A DNA stretch of 64,000 bases, taken from assembly GCF_905404315.1 (NCBI RefSeq), contig NC_066275.1, positions 3,286,001-3,350,000 on the forward strand, in the 5' to 3' direction. The position numbers and the translations under genes were made by a program. Position 1 is the stretch's first letter. Each line of letters opens with the position of its first letter. The notes beneath the pieces were generated by a model. It was not told the DNA's origin and made no database searches. It worked only from the letters and a program-made list of their open reading frames with translations. The stretch is from Leptidea sinapis. Taxonomy: Eukaryota > Arthropoda > Insecta > Lepidoptera > Pieridae. This document shows, one piece after another, positions 44,472 to 56,372 of the stretch.

Positions 44472-44805
44472 ATTCATGGTTATCTTTTTAAATTATAAAG
44501 CAGAAGAGGACATTTTCAGTCATTTTTACAAAACCCAACAGCAAACATTAAATGGATTTTGATGAAAATGGCGACATCGAGCTGATCTGTTGATGAAGCC
44601 GGAAGACATCGGATCTCCATTACAATGATTAAACTTAGGCATGTTTAGGCTTATTGACTTAGGATATTCTAGTGTATAGAGGAACTGAAAGCCCGGTAAT
44701 GAGTGGCCAATTATATTTGTCAATGTACTAGTTAGCTAGTGGTTTAATAATTAAATTACTAAGGAGCTAATGCCAAGCGTGGTTGACTGTGTACGACTTG
44801 TCGAC
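44472..44805. other. Unassigned sequence
   Basis: Nothing recognised. Confidence 0.3.
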
Positions 44806-45040
44806 AAAATCTGGATGTGTGGCGGTCCTCCACTGTGCGCTTTTCAAGACGATTTCTTCCACGTACTACAAAGCTATGTAATGAGCTTCCTTGTGCGTTG
44901 TTTCTGGGACGATACGACCGTCCTTAAGGGCCACTAACGCTCCTGTGATTCCTCTGGTGTTACAAGAGAATGTGGGCGGTGGTGATCACTTAACACCAGG
45001 TGAACCGTACGCTCGTTTGTCCTCCTTCCATATATATATT
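44806..45040 (+). pseudogene. Jockey-like LINE 3' fragment
   Basis: CTGGATGTGTGGCGGTCC through GATTCCTCTGGTGTTAC to GTTTGTCCTCCTTCCAT. It keeps TGG where the 57.5 kb element has TAG, which supports that stop being a mutation. 5'-truncated. Confidence 0.8.
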
Positions 45041-45045
45041 ATGAA

Positions 45046-45205
45046 AATGGTCTTTGTTTGAGGCTCAATCACGCCTAAACAAATGATCCTATCGACATGA
45101 AACTACTACCATTCTTGATGATGATGATTTATGGCTACTTATTTTTCGAATTCCAACGTTCCATTTTTTTAAAATAGGCCCAGCGAAGCGGGCGGTAACG
45201 GCTAG
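45046..45205 (+). mobile_element. Helitron 3' end, other family
   Basis: GCCCAGCGAAGCGGGC forms a short hairpin just before GGTAACGGCTAG next to T, a Helitron-type terminus. The upstream part matches the inverted fragment at 19736-19850. Confidence 0.6.
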
Positions 45206-45957
45206 TTTTCCATAAAAAAAAATCCGTTAGTATTAATAGATTCGCTTACCATTTGTATCTTGCTGTATCTCCATTAGAGATATTATTTTCTCTTGCACAC
45301 TTTGTTTGCCTTTACGCTAATATAATGTTAGTCTATGGTTGACACACATCCCATATTTGTATCTTAAGAAAAAAATATACAAAAAAACTACCTACCAGTG
45401 CTTGGTATAAAAAAAAAATACTTAATAATTACTATTTCACTTCGAAATGCTTTATAATATAATGTAATCCGTATTGCATAACTATTACATAATACACAAG
45501 AAGGTTCTAATTTCAAAAAGATTTAGAAAATATATGTTTACTTTATAACAGATTCCTGTACTATATTTTTGTGGTCCATGTTTCTCTTAAAAAAACATTT
45601 AGGTGGATAATGTACTCAAGGCGTATAATTTTTCTCATTTCGTTCACGATACAAGAAGTAATCCAATGTTTATTGTATTTTCCCAGACACATTTATATAA
45701 ATGTTTGTCCTTAATCCATGCTCACCGCAACAAAATCGAGTGCGATCCGCAAATTACATAATATCAGCACCCGACAATGTTCGTCTTAATAATGACACGC
45801 CGCTGTGGCCATGCCGACGGTTTGCAAGTCTTGAGCGGCAAGCGGTATTACTCTTTTGATTAAATTTTTGAACAACTGTAGGCTTATCAATCATGCAATT
45901 TCATAGGCCAGCTGAAGTTATTTCTATAGAATAAGAGAGAATGTGCTGCAGTGAAAC
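45206..45957. other. Unassigned sequence
   Basis: Nothing recognised. Confidence 0.3.
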
Positions 45958-46137
45958 TTTTTTTTTATTTCAATACGGGACGAGACGAGCAGGACATTCA
46001 ATTGATCATAATTGATACGCCCTGCTTATTACAATTCAGTGCCGCTCAGGATACTTGAAAAATCTAAAAACTCTAAGCGGCACTACAATGCGCTCGTCAC
46101 CTTGAGACATAAGATGTTAAGTCTCATTTGTCCAGTG
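45958..46137 (-). mobile_element. RepA copy, 5' truncated
   Basis: Minus strand; keeps the tail (TTTCAATACGGGACGAG), hairpin and the TTGAGACATAAGATG block, then stops at CATTTGTCCAGTGG. Confidence 0.85.
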
Positions 46138-46431
46138 GAAAACTCACTACAAATAGCAAAGTTTAATCCAAATATTTTGATTTAATATTATATTTATCAA
46201 TCACTTACTCGTACTCTGAATCTACCACTCATTCAAAAAAGAAAAAAGGCTTAACGAGAGCAAAAAACGCAAACTCATTCATTATTTAAGTGAGTGAATG
46301 TATAATATTTAGGCGCGCTGAATCCTTTATGTTGTGGTTATTGATGTCGTCATGCTCGGCTTCTTTTAATAGCCGAGCTTACTTTTGTAAGAAATTAAAT
46401 GTTAATTCAACCCACGACAAGATTGGACTTA

Positions 46432-46749
46432 CGGCCGTTCCCAATATACTATCTACAGATAGAGATAAATTACTACCTTCTACTTTCAGTAATTAGCTGT
46501 CAATAATCTGAAGCTGTCCCAATATACCCATTCTTCCAATATAGTCATTCTTATCGCCTTATATTGGGACGCGTAAATTGCAATTTCAATACAAACTTCT
46601 ATCGCTGGTAAGCTATACGTCGTCCCATTGACAGACAGCATGCATGGATAGGGTGAGTTACCGTCGATAAGTTAATTGGGACAGAAAAGTCAACGATAGT
46701 TACGATTTTTATCTCAAGTAAGAGATAGACTGAATATTGGGAACGGCCG
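46432..46749. mobile_element. Harbinger-type MITE, second copy
   Basis: Same CGGCCGTTCCCAATAT ends as 18263-18588 but inverted, flanked by TTA at 46429-46431 and 46750-46752. 318 bp, non-coding. Confidence 0.85.
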
Positions 46750-47148
46750 TTAATGTATAATTTTAAGTATCAATGGAGATAAAAAATAATTGTAATTCGT
46801 ATTATTAACCTCGCCGTTTTGAAGTTTTACTATTGTCGTTTGGTTTTAATCTCACACCGTTTTAGCTCATGAGTAAATAACCATATAATTTTCTCATGTG
46901 GTTTTTGTTCATTACTACCATTAAAAATTGTTTCATAAACTATTCTGGGATAACTTTCTGCCTTTGATTACTTCACTCATTCATGCTCAAGCCTATTGCA
47001 GAATATAATGCATTGTTAGTTAAAGTAAAACTGTTAACTGAATAATAATATTATAATATTCCCAACTCGATACTGTGTACACATTTCTTGAATTGTGTTC
47101 AGATTTTTTTTATGTAAGCGAAACACTCATTCATATACTAAAGAATAA
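46750..47148. other. Unassigned sequence
   Basis: Would be the 3' flank of the minus-strand gene candidate. I did not find an unambiguous polyadenylation signal. Confidence 0.3.
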
Positions 47149-47822
47149 TTAGATTAAGTGACCCCTTTGAATATTACTATAATAGCTTCGTAGTAAGTCT
47201 TTTAAGCTGCCCGTTAAAACTATTTCATAAAATTCGGAGAAAACAAAATCGCTACAGCGTATCACTTACATCGCTACCAATCGAACAATCGTCGAAGCCG
47301 TCTCAATATAACAAAAGCGAGCGCCGTTATTTCCCACGGTCTTCGAAAATATCATACATTTTTGGTCATCATATACATTCTTCCGCCAATTATTTACTGT
47401 GTAACAGAAATCATTATAGCACCGTTGTTTTAAAATTGGACACTATACTGTAACAAACAAGATTTACATTGCAATAAAGATTTGATAATGTTCATTTCAC
47501 ACATTACAAGTTTGTCATTCCGAAGAAGGTAACATATGCATTTATATTGAAAAATAGTCTACAATGGAAATTTAGATTTAAAACGCAACACATGCAAATT
47601 CAGCTTGCCTAACAAATGGTCCTTCGAGTCGGATCGATGGTTCCATGTATAGAATAGCGGCGTGACTACAATTCCGCGAGTGCAACTTACAGACCCATTC
47701 CGTTTTACTCTGATTTATATACGATATTTTATGGCCACAGCTTGCTTATCTTCTGATGGAAGTGAAATGCGCTTTTGGCGAGGTGTGACGGTGGGTAATA
47801 ATATGTCACAGGACCTATAAGA
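47149..47822 (-). CDS. Spliced gene, C-terminal half, unknown product
   Basis: Four minus-strand exons join in phase. Exon 47822-47691 (44 codons, acceptor TTATTGATTATGTCAG, donor GTCT|GTAAGT) includes PTVTPRQKRISLPSEDKQAV. Exon 47558-47508 (acceptor TTTCCATTGTAG, donor GTAATG) reads TIFQYKCICYLLRNDKL. Exon 47442-47270 (57 codons plus 2 nt, donor GAT|GTAAGT) includes YTVNNWRKNVYDDQKCMIF and ARFCYIETASTIVRLVA. Exon 47206-47149 (acceptor AACGGGCAG) reads LKDLLRSYYSNIQRGHLI and stops TAA. Introns are 132, 65 and 63 nt, normal for insects. One in-frame TAA at 47715-47717 interrupts the first exon, so this is either a pseudogene, a null allele or a wrong exon edge. A further open stretch (about 48020-47846, with LRVESRTSYTSIRVIDVL) may be more of it. 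I do not recognise the family; the protein is cysteine-containing and basic. Confidence 0.55.
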
Positions 47823-48020
47823 CTGACATAATCAATAACTTAAGCCTAAACAATTCTCAGAAGAGAATAATCAAGAAGATTAAAATCTCGTTTCGCTACA
47901 TAGTGGGAAAACACTCTTAGTACATCTATAACACGAATACTTGTATAAGACGTCCGACTCTCAACTCTTAATATAATACTTGACAATTTTCGTATAAAAG
48001 GTTTTTTGTTTTGGAAGAAT

Positions 48021-48576
48021 TGTTCGGGTTAAAAACAGCAGTAAATTTTTAACACCAGTAATCACATTAAAGTTAAGGTGAAAAATCAGATAAGCTACGT
48101 TTGCCCATTTACCTCCACTATTATAAAAAAGTACTACTTACCACAAGTTAAGAATAACCAAAATATATTTGGAGTAACTACTACCCAGAATAAAAAAATG
48201 TAAAACTGTGTGCAGTCGAAAAAAATTAAGTGTGATTTTAGTGCGATTTGATTTAAAATTTTTATGTAAAATACTCTTTATTAATTTGTCGTTTATAGTA
48301 CAACACTGTACTGATAGAACAACACTCAAATCCAAACAGATTCCACATTTGATTTATAAAAAATTAAAAAACGTAATTCTCTAAACAATCAATGAATTCA
48401 GTATATTATATCAACACAATACATGTTTTTTGTTTTTGAGGTTTTACAAATTTTTAATAAATTGTACTCACCAACTGCAATTTACTTGTTCAACTTGTCA
48501 TAAAAATTTAACTTACCTGGAACAAAATAAAAATATAATTATTAAAGATAAAGCAATCATTTATCACGGACTAGTA
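48021..48576. other. Unassigned; possible upstream exon
   Basis: A minus-strand open stretch (48350-48143) ends at a strong donor TTGTG|GTAAGT in phase 2. It is hydrophobic and AT-rich and its phase does not fit the next exon, so I do not call it. Confidence 0.25.
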
Positions 48577-48897
48577 AAAAAAGAAGGACTCCGCGCCGTG
48601 ATAATAGCAAGTGAAGCACCTTTATGCTAGTGTGTGTGCGGTTACGGGGTATATCAGATACATTTTACAATTTTTTTCTCCCTTAAATAATCATATATCC
48701 ACAAATACGTTAATAGTATTGTTTTTAGACTTCATCACAACGCACGACGGCATTTTTAAAATATTTTATTGCGACGCAAACTGATCTGTCACAGACGATG
48801 GCAAATCTCATAATGGCGGCCGATCGGCTTGTATTAGTGTAAGCGTATGCGTTTTGGTGCCTCACTGTTATGTAAGGTGACGTAGTCCTTCTTATTT
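48577..48897. mobile_element. MITE with TA target duplication
   Basis: The ends AAAAAAGAAGGACTCCG and (inverted) AAATAAGAAGGACTACG match at 15 of 17 positions and are flanked by TA (48575-48576, 48898-48899). TA duplication points to Tc1/mariner mobilisation. 321 bp, non-coding. Confidence 0.75.
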
Positions 48898-49017
48898 TAC
48901 TCGTCCGTGTCATTTATAAGTAATAAATAGTAAAACTCGTTATACATTTTATAATAATCGAAAAGTATAATAAACACGAACTTTTGCAAATATCAAATTG
49001 ATTTAAATTAGAATTAA

Positions 49018-49615
49018 CTAGCTGACCCGACAAAAGCTGTTCTCTCAATAAAAAAAAATGATTAAGTATTCGGGAATAATGTAGTAGTAAGTCTGAAATA
49101 AAATTAATGAGATAGAAATGAAACATAATCGTATTTCTGAACGATTTTATAAGTAATAAAATAATAACGATTAATATCGTATCTGTGTAAACAGCTTTTA
49201 CATAACCGCTGTATAATTGCCAACTTTTAAAGTATTAAAATATTGATTAAAGTGTTACAGTATGGTTATAGTATTTTATTCTTAATAGATAGAATATCCA
49301 ATCGCAGACTTTTCTGTAGAACTATATAAGATACACAATTCCTACATACATTATTTTATTATATCTCAAAAGGTTTAGACAGCGTTTTCGTTGTAAGGTC
49401 CCAGACGGCTTACTTATTTCCGACACCTCCAACAAATATCGTTAATTTTTAAAAAATATGTAAACAAAAACTTAACAAATTATATACTAAAACCTTCCTC
49501 GAAAAGCACGCTATCTATTCCTGAAAACAGCATAAAAATCGGTGCAGTAGTTTTTGAGTTTATCGCTAACAGACAGACAGACAGACGCGGCGGAGAATTT
49601 TGTTTTATAGTATGT
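49018..49615 (-). mobile_element. Helitron, minus strand
   Basis: The right end reads (minus) from an AAACAAAATTCTCCGCCGCG head with GTCTGTCTGTCTGT and CACCGATTTTTATGCTGTTT. The left end is the inverted GTCGGGTCAGCTAG terminus. About 0.6 kb; no Rep/helicase frame. Confidence 0.7.
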
Positions 49616-50182
49616 TGTGATTATTAATAATGAAGTCTGAGGTTCATCAAAGGAGTGTCGCTGGATGAAAGCAAACAACATTTATTTTCCCACCCTTTAA
49701 TAGTGATATAAAGGCTCAGCTACTTTTCAAAAATAAGCACAAAACAAAATTATAAATACATGACGTTTCAATAGCCTATTTTTCAAACAAGAAAAGAAAA
49801 TACCAAACAATAACAATAAACGCGTAAGCTCTCATTTCGATAGAAAAATAGTCCTGTCATGTTAGGCGGTAGTAATATTTCGTGTGAGACGGGGTGTTTG
49901 AGACCGGTGTCAAACATTCGTGAGAAGGGTTAACGCAAGCGCCGCAGTCCGAACATGAGGTCTGAACAATCCTTGAGGGCACGTAAGGGTTGATTCAGAC
50001 TTGGCCAAATATATTGTTGTATTGTATAGCATAGCCTCCAGACAGATTCAATATTGCGTAAGTCGAATCGATAAAGTACGTCTTATAATGCGGTATTATT
50101 GTCTGTAACTAATGTGGACACAATCAAATATTTAGTAATATCAAATTGCTTTAGGTCATTTTGCCACTGAGGGTATGGAAGA
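49616..50182. other. Unassigned sequence
   Basis: Nothing recognised. Confidence 0.3.
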
Positions 50183-50520
50183 AGCATATCTATTTATTTA
50201 TTTATTAAATTCCGCCAACAATGTATACACTAATATAAACACAGCATAATACAAAAACAATAACATTCACATGGTAAGTGATGCCTCAATTATAGGCGAA
50301 AATGACATGCTATTCAATTAAATTAAGCCACAAAATAAAATAAGAACTATAAATTATTATATATCTATGAATACAATATTAATATAAATTTACACAAAAA
50401 AAAAAGAAAAATATATCAACGTAATTCCAAAATAAGTGGAAATAAATAAATTATATAAATTCGTATGTGAGTTTAAAAGCTCTTACTTAATAATTGCACT
50501 GTATTATATATACTAAATCA
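50183..50520 (-). mobile_element. CR1-like LINE tail
   Basis: TATTTATTTATTTATTAAA then CCGCCAACAATGTATACAC; UTR-like, no coding remnant. Confidence 0.45.
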
Positions 50521-50550
50521 TAAATACAATTTGAAAACAAACTTCATAAA

Positions 50551-50602
50551 CCCGCGACCTCTCGCGTTTCGTGCGAGCGCTCTTCCACTGAGCCAACCGT
50601 TC
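50551..50602 (-). ncRNA. tRNA-like remnant, T-arm lost
   Basis: The minus strand has GAACGGTTGGCTCAGTGGAA with an intact A box and an anticodon stem, but it stops in the T stem. Foldback family. Confidence 0.55.
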
Positions 50603-50747
50603 GAGTGACGTATCGTTGATAAATCTTGTATGTCTTGTTCAACTCTCAGATTGTTTATATTAAATCAGCTAAGTTTTGTGCATTTTGTTCTTACTGTTAT
50701 ATTATGATAAAGTCGAGTTTTGAAATGGAAAATAATAATATATAATA

Positions 50748-51126
50748 CTAGCTGACCCGACAGACGTTGTTCTGTTTATAATAAATAAAATAATGTTTTT
50801 TATTAATTTGTCAATAATATATCATAAAATCAAAAATTTCTTCGTAAAATATGCACCCTCCTGTCGTAATGAAATTGTTTCACAGCAGAACTGTCAAACC
50901 ATGCGTCAATAAATTCTCTCATAGAAATTATGTATGGACACATCAAAGGAAAAATAAATTTGTTGTTTTTATTTAATTTTGCAGCATTTTCCTAATTATT
51001 CACCTTTTAAACCTTCTCTGGACTTCCACAAATAATTCAAGACCAAAATTAGCCAAATCGGTCCAGCCTTTCTCGAGTTTTAGCGAGACTAACGAACAGC
51101 AATTCATTTTTATATATATATATAGA
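50748..51126 (-). mobile_element. Short Helitron, minus strand
   Basis: Minus-strand TCTATATATATATAAAAATG start and GTCGGGTCAGCTAG end; same family as 36444-36783. Confidence 0.85.
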
Positions 51127-51127
51127 T

Positions 51128-51420
51128 AGATAGATAATAAATTTGACACACTTTTTACACAAATTATCTTGCCCCAAATTAAGCATAATATATAGCCTAT
51201 GTAATGGGTTGCAAGACAACGATATATTTAATACAATATACTTACTTAAACATACATAAATACATATAAACATACATAAATACCTTTAAACATCCATGAC
51301 ACGGAAACAAACATCCATATTCGTCAAACAAATGATTGCATCTACCGGGATTCGATCCCGGGACCTCTAGCTTAGTAGGTAGGACCGCTAACCGCTATAC
51401 ACCTGTATATTATATGACAA
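51128..51420 (-). mobile_element. tRNA-derived SINE
   Basis: Minus strand: head with GGGATCGAATCCCGG (B-box region, 51341-51405), body with GTCATGGATGTTTAAAGG and ATATCGTTGTCTTGCAAC, and the CTTAATTTGGGGCAAGATAA tail region. A second copy, headless, lies at 51945-52110. Confidence 0.65.
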
Positions 51421-51744
51421 CCATGTCATATAATAATTTATTAGTGTTTGCTTTAAAAGGAACATTTATTACGAAAATTTTGAATATCTATTTGATCTAG
51501 TTCATATACATATTAGTTAAAGTATGAAAAGTATTAATTTAAGATTATTTCTAAGGAATAGGTCAAAGAAGCAGAAGGGTCATGCGATTAGAAAGTAAGC
51601 ACAGCCTTCGAAGCCTTAAAGTAAAGCCTGGACAATCACAGGAGCTTACTTGGCTTTACGGTGTGTGTTTTATTATAACCTAGATTCTCATCTCATGTCA
51701 ACTTGAAATCACTGCAAATAAAACAAATAAAACTTGTAACCAAA

Positions 51745-51870
51745 ATTTATGAACATGCGGGACTCGAACCCGCGACCTCTCGGGTCCCGTCCGAGCACTC
51801 ATAAATTTTAGTTACAAATTTAATATGTTTAATTCATCCCAGAAGTGAGGATTTCACTTTAAAATAACAA
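51745..51870. mobile_element. tRNA-like foldback, collapsed core
   Basis: GTAACCAAAATTTATGAAC on the left and CATAAATTTTAGTTAC on the right flank a core reduced to T-arm (GACTCGAACC) and part of the anticodon arm. The right side continues into AGAAGTGAGG, the family's outer end. Confidence 0.65.
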
Positions 51871-51944
51871 CCTGCGAATTAAGTTCAATCGAGAAATTAA
51901 TTTTACAAAGATAAACATATAAACAATTTTACAAAGGTGCAGAC

Positions 51945-52110
51945 ATTTATATGATGAAGACGTTTGTTTCCGAGTCATGGATATTTATATGTATTTATGT
52001 ATATTTAAGTAAGTATATTGTAATAGATATATCGTTGTCTTGTACCCACAGACTATGCCTAGTTTGAGGCAAGATAAATTGTGTAAAAGTGTGTCAATAT
52101 TATATTATAT
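51945..52110 (+). mobile_element. SINE body, headless
   Basis: CCGAGTCATGGATATTTATA, ATATCGTTGTCTTGTACCC and GGCAAGATAAATTGTG match the body of the copy at 51128-51420. Confidence 0.65.
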
Positions 52111-52439
52111 TATAAACAGAAAATCGCAAAATAAATAGATTTTTTCGCCTCGTAAATCATAATTTATTTCTTAATATTAAACCAAAACAGTAGCTTTACT
52201 TGCATTAGTACAATCATTCGCAAAAACCAATGTTAATAAATCCCTATAGTTTCATCAGTAGATACCGTGGCCGTGCGAGCCCTTGTTACACAAGATCTCA
52301 CCAGCCAACTAAACAAGTGTGCTGACTATAAACTATAGACGGAGTCGGAAATTATTTATTTATATATACTTATTTAAATAATTTATACTCCTTAACCTGA
52401 CGGTTATAATAAAATATACGTAATTGCATCTGTCTGTAT
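52111..52439. other. Unassigned sequence
   Basis: Nothing recognised. Confidence 0.3.
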
Positions 52440-52670
52440 GTTAAAAGCATGGGTGGTTTAACCGATCTATCAACATGCTGCCCCCGGTTCGATCCACGCC
52501 CTTGAAGTATCCGATGTGTTTTCTGTTTTCGAATTATTCATCCGGACGTTTATTCGACGATTCAAGGCAATACTCTTGTAATTCCTCTGGTGTTACAGAG
52601 AGTACGAGCCGCAGTGGGTACATACCATCAGATTGGTACTGATATGTTTGTTCCATAGAAAAATTACTTT
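52440..52670 (+). mobile_element. tRNA-headed SINE with Jockey-type tail
   Basis: CCCCGGTTCGATCCACGCC is a B-box region; the 3' part has AATTCCTCTGGTGTTACAG, a decayed Jockey tail. Confidence 0.55.
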
Positions 52671-53739
52671 CCATTTATCTGTACCGGGGTTATTTACGTC
52701 TTGCTTTTTCTATTAGAACTTCACTTGTCACAAATTCAAAATTATTTAAGATCTAAGTTTGAGCACCAAAGCTTTCAATTGTCACAAGTGTCAGTTTATT
52801 GTACTTACTGCGATTCGCTTCAAGTCGTCGAAAAAACTCTATTTTGAGCAATTCACACACACTACCACAAAGTGCAACAAGTCCCGAGTGTAAGACGTAG
52901 CTTATCACGCACATAAATATAATATTTCTGGCCTGTTATTATCGGTTGTCTACAAGCAAGAGTCCCTATACAGGCGTATAAATTATATAAGGTTATCACA
53001 CGTTATCTTCTTCAGTTTCTTTCGTAATCTTAATCAATTTGATTGAATTTTTAGTTGCACCGCAAGACCATCGTGAGGGTAGTTATAAAAATGTAAGCAG
53101 ACCAAAAATACAGTAAGACTCATTGAATCTGATCAAGGATGGATTATTATTATATTATACTATTATTGGATAAATAGTCATAAGTCCAATTAAAATTTAA
53201 ATTATTAAACATCATATACTTATATATGTTAAATTATTGGTTTCTATATTTTAAATCACCTAAGAATTATAGTTTAAAATATTTACAAGTAGGTATTGTC
53301 TAGAAGTTGTAAAAGTTTTTAAGCAAACAACATAAATGAAAGATGCACATTTTGACTTAGTTGAGTTTGTCGAATGTCATCTCGTATATCACATAAATGG
53401 TTTAAGATTATATATGTATCCAAGATGGATAAAATAATCACAGCGGTATAATTATAAAAGTATAAAATAGTTAATTATTAATTCAATTACGCATGACAAA
53501 AGCTCTGTCTAAAGCTAATATAGAACATTTACTTAGGTATTCTAAATAGAACTCCTAATAGTTTACGAATTCCCACAGCTAGCGAAAAGGTTAAGCCGGG
53601 TTGAGTAATCATTTTGACTTCGTGGCTTTACAAATTGAAATTCATTTTGGAAATAATTTCAACTGTTAATTAATTGATGTTGTTACACGTCACTTAATTT
53701 TAATAAAGAGCAGTCATTTTTGATTGAGTGAAAAGTTCT
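52671..53739. other. Unassigned sequence
   Basis: 52740-52995 is moderately GC-rich and may be another repeat. No gene. Confidence 0.3.
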
Positions 53740-53975
53740 TTAGGCGCGTTGAGCGTTTTGGTAGGGAGAACCTTATTAGTTAGCGTCACGGTTGACATCG
53801 ACATGCTTGCGCCAGTCCAAAGAGTCCTGAGTTCGAACCCCGAAATCGGTAGTATATATTTATTGTAACAGCCGACAACGTGATTGTCCTGTGATTCCTC
53901 TGGTGTTGAAAGAGAATGTGTGCAGCGGCGATCACTTAAAATAAGGTGACCCGAGCTCTCGTTTGTCCTTCCATT
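53740..53975 (+). mobile_element. tRNA-headed SINE with Jockey-type tail
   Basis: The head ends in GAGTTCGAACCCCG (B box). After a short link comes TGATTCCTCTGGTGTTG and GCGATCACTTAAAATAAGGT, the tail of the 57.5 kb LINE. The left edge also contains TTCTTTAGGCGCGTT from the 8.15 kb MITE end. Confidence 0.65.
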
Positions 53976-54249
53976 TTTTAAGTATGTAATTATATAGTAT
54001 CAAACATATCTTTGTCTTGGACAGATACTACAGGCTATGCCGCGATACTATAATATAGATATTACTATAACTAAATATATTTCAAACATTTATTAAATCA
54101 GATTATAGTTGATTTAAAAAAAATTGCACACGTATCAGGCATCGATGACAATGCAATAATTCAATTAGTCCGTCTCTATAATGTGTGTAACGGAATTTTT
54201 GAACGTAATTTTCAACCCCTTCAAAATGTTGCATTAAATTGAAAAATTA

Positions 54250-54600
54250 GCACACTAATTATCAAGGAAAAATGAGCGTACGGGTCATCAGATGTTAAGT
54301 GATCACCGCCGCCCACATTCTCCTGCAATACCAGAGGAATCACTAGTGCGTCGCCGGCCCTGAAAATAGTGTACACGCTTTTTTTCCTGCAAACACCGCA
54401 AAATGGAAGAAAGTTCCTTGAAAACCACACTGTAGAAGGATGCCACACATCCAAATGGTGGCGATGATATCTTAATTGGTGGCATGTTGTGCGAAGGTGG
54501 AATTCGGCGGCAGGAATCACGTCAAACAGCTCATCGGAACACTCCCTGTGATAAATGCGGTAGAAAACAATGATACATCTAGCGAAACCATGGGGCATAG
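54250..54600 (-). pseudogene. Jockey-like LINE 3' fragment
   Basis: The minus-strand frame reads VFYRIYHRECSDELFDVIPA then AEFHLRTTCHQLRYH, matching the C-terminus of the 57.5 kb LINE, then the shared tail. 5'-truncated and frameshifted. Confidence 0.85.
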
Positions 54601-55224
54601 CTAATACACTTATATTTAATAAATAATTAATATATTAAATTATATAAAAGACTTTATATTGTCATATATACAACGTAATTAACAAAATAATGAAGCACTA
54701 ATTGCAATTTGTAATAAGATTCCTACATGAAATAATTTAGTGAGATGGCACCCCGCATCTACCTATACGTAAATCTGTATGTCCGTATGTACACGAGGCG
54801 GGAGCTCGACACACACTACAACTTATCTTAGATTTATAGCCACAGACTGTAGTGAATAGTTCAGGCCACTAAAATGAAGATGTGATGAAATAGACAAATG
54901 TCATTATAGAGACGAACCAAAGTTACAATTTTGAACTCATATTCACCGAGAGATGTAACACCGTAGATACTAAACAACATTCTGCTATTACAATATTTAT
55001 ACAGTTAACACTTAATTTTCTATTTTTAGAAAACAATCGCGCGGACCTTTGATGGTATGTGACTATTATACAGAGCAGAACTTTTCGCTCGTAATGAAAT
55101 GTTTGAGCATAAAATGAAATAAGAATGTATTCATTAATAAACCGCTCCACCGATGTTGGATTTAGGCATTTAGTATCGTTCACGCTCTTTGCAAATGATT
55201 ACAGAGGCATAAAAAGGCATTTAT
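54601..55224. other. Unassigned sequence
   Basis: Nothing recognised. Confidence 0.3.
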
Positions 55225-55345
55225 TTTCAAAACATTGATTCCTATACAATCCTTTTTGATGTCACTTCAAACAATACAACCGCTTTGGAAACATATGGCG
55301 CTCTAAGAGAGAAGAAACTCTCCCAGCATTATTTTTTTGCGCTCT
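55225..55345 (-). mobile_element. CR1-like LINE 3' UTR
   Basis: GAAACTCTCCCAGCATT and ATGGCGCTCTAAGAGAG match the UTR at 13.1-13.25 kb. Confidence 0.7.
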
Positions 55346-55359
55346 TATCTAATATCATT

Positions 55360-55765
55360 AAACGAGCAATTCTTGTATATATATATATATATGTATATAA
55401 TCTGAATCTTGGAAACGGCTCCAACGATTTTCATAAAATTTAGTATAGAGGTAGTTTCGGGGGCGATAAATCGATCTAGCTAGGTTTCAATTTAAAAAAA
55501 TGTAGTTTTATCCGTGTTTTAATGAAAAACAGCTACAATAACATTAGAATACAAAGGTAAAAGTCGTTACACTCTGGATAGAGCGGTCGTGGTCATCACG
55601 AAGTGAAAACTATATACAAGACTATAATAACTCAGATGGGACTTTGGGTGATCCGGAATGCAGAAGACCCCGGTCCGAATCCAGGTGTTCTATTAGTTTT
55701 TTTTTGTTCAAGTTTTGTACATCCTGAAAAATCCGAGCAAGGCTCGGTCGTCCGGATATTTATAA
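55360..55765 (+). mobile_element. Helitron-like element with tRNA-like insert
   Basis: Begins at ACGAGCAATTCTTGTATAT and has CTGAATCTTGGAAACGGCTC; ends GAGCAAGGCTCGGTCGTCC. A tRNA-like stretch inside (about 55566-55695) contains GGATAGAGCGGTCGTGG and GGTCCGAATCCAGG. Family not certain. Confidence 0.45.
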
Positions 55766-56126
55766 TTATTCAGGCACTCTGATTAAAACATAATGTCTCG
55801 AACGACGGTAAAAAGCGACGGCAAGCGTAATCAAAGCTAATTAGTAAATTAAACTAAGAGGATACTGAATATGACATTAACCAAAAAGTAAAGAACATTT
55901 TCTCAGAGATGATTATAATGTGGTTCAGAATATTCATCGGCTAATCAACAATGTATCTGAAATAATCATTTTTTTTTTAAATTTATTTAAACTACCTATG
56001 GTAACAACCACCACCACCGCGGATATTTTTCTTAATTTTTTCGACGACATATTGACAAAGAAAAGAGGACATTACTAAATACTATCATTTTCAATGCCAT
56101 TTTAAGTACGCCATGTAAACATAGAA
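55766..56126. other. Unassigned sequence
   Basis: Nothing recognised. Confidence 0.3.
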
Positions 56127-56372
56127 TTAAATAAAAATGGATATTAATAAGAGTGAAGCTAAAGTCTGATTAAACTTGTTTTGCTTTAAATAATACATAT
56201 ATTCTTTTCTATTTCTCATTACGTTGTATTCTGAAAGTATATCCCTATTCAATCTATGCCCTGACGCCAATTTAGTGGCCACATGGAGAAACTCCATACA
56301 TTGCTTTACGGATGTATAAAAAGGTTGTAAAATTCTCCGTCTACTTAAGCCACGGCTCATTGGGTCAGCCAT
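56127..56372 (-). other. 81-codon ORF, unknown
   Basis: An ATG with an in-frame stop just upstream opens 81 codons: MADPMSRGLSRRRILQPFYT, then QCMEFLHVATKLASGHRLNR and a hydrophobic end LASLLLISIFI. It looks more like protein than most frames here, and the last 12 residues could be a membrane segment. No family recognised. Confidence 0.3.
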
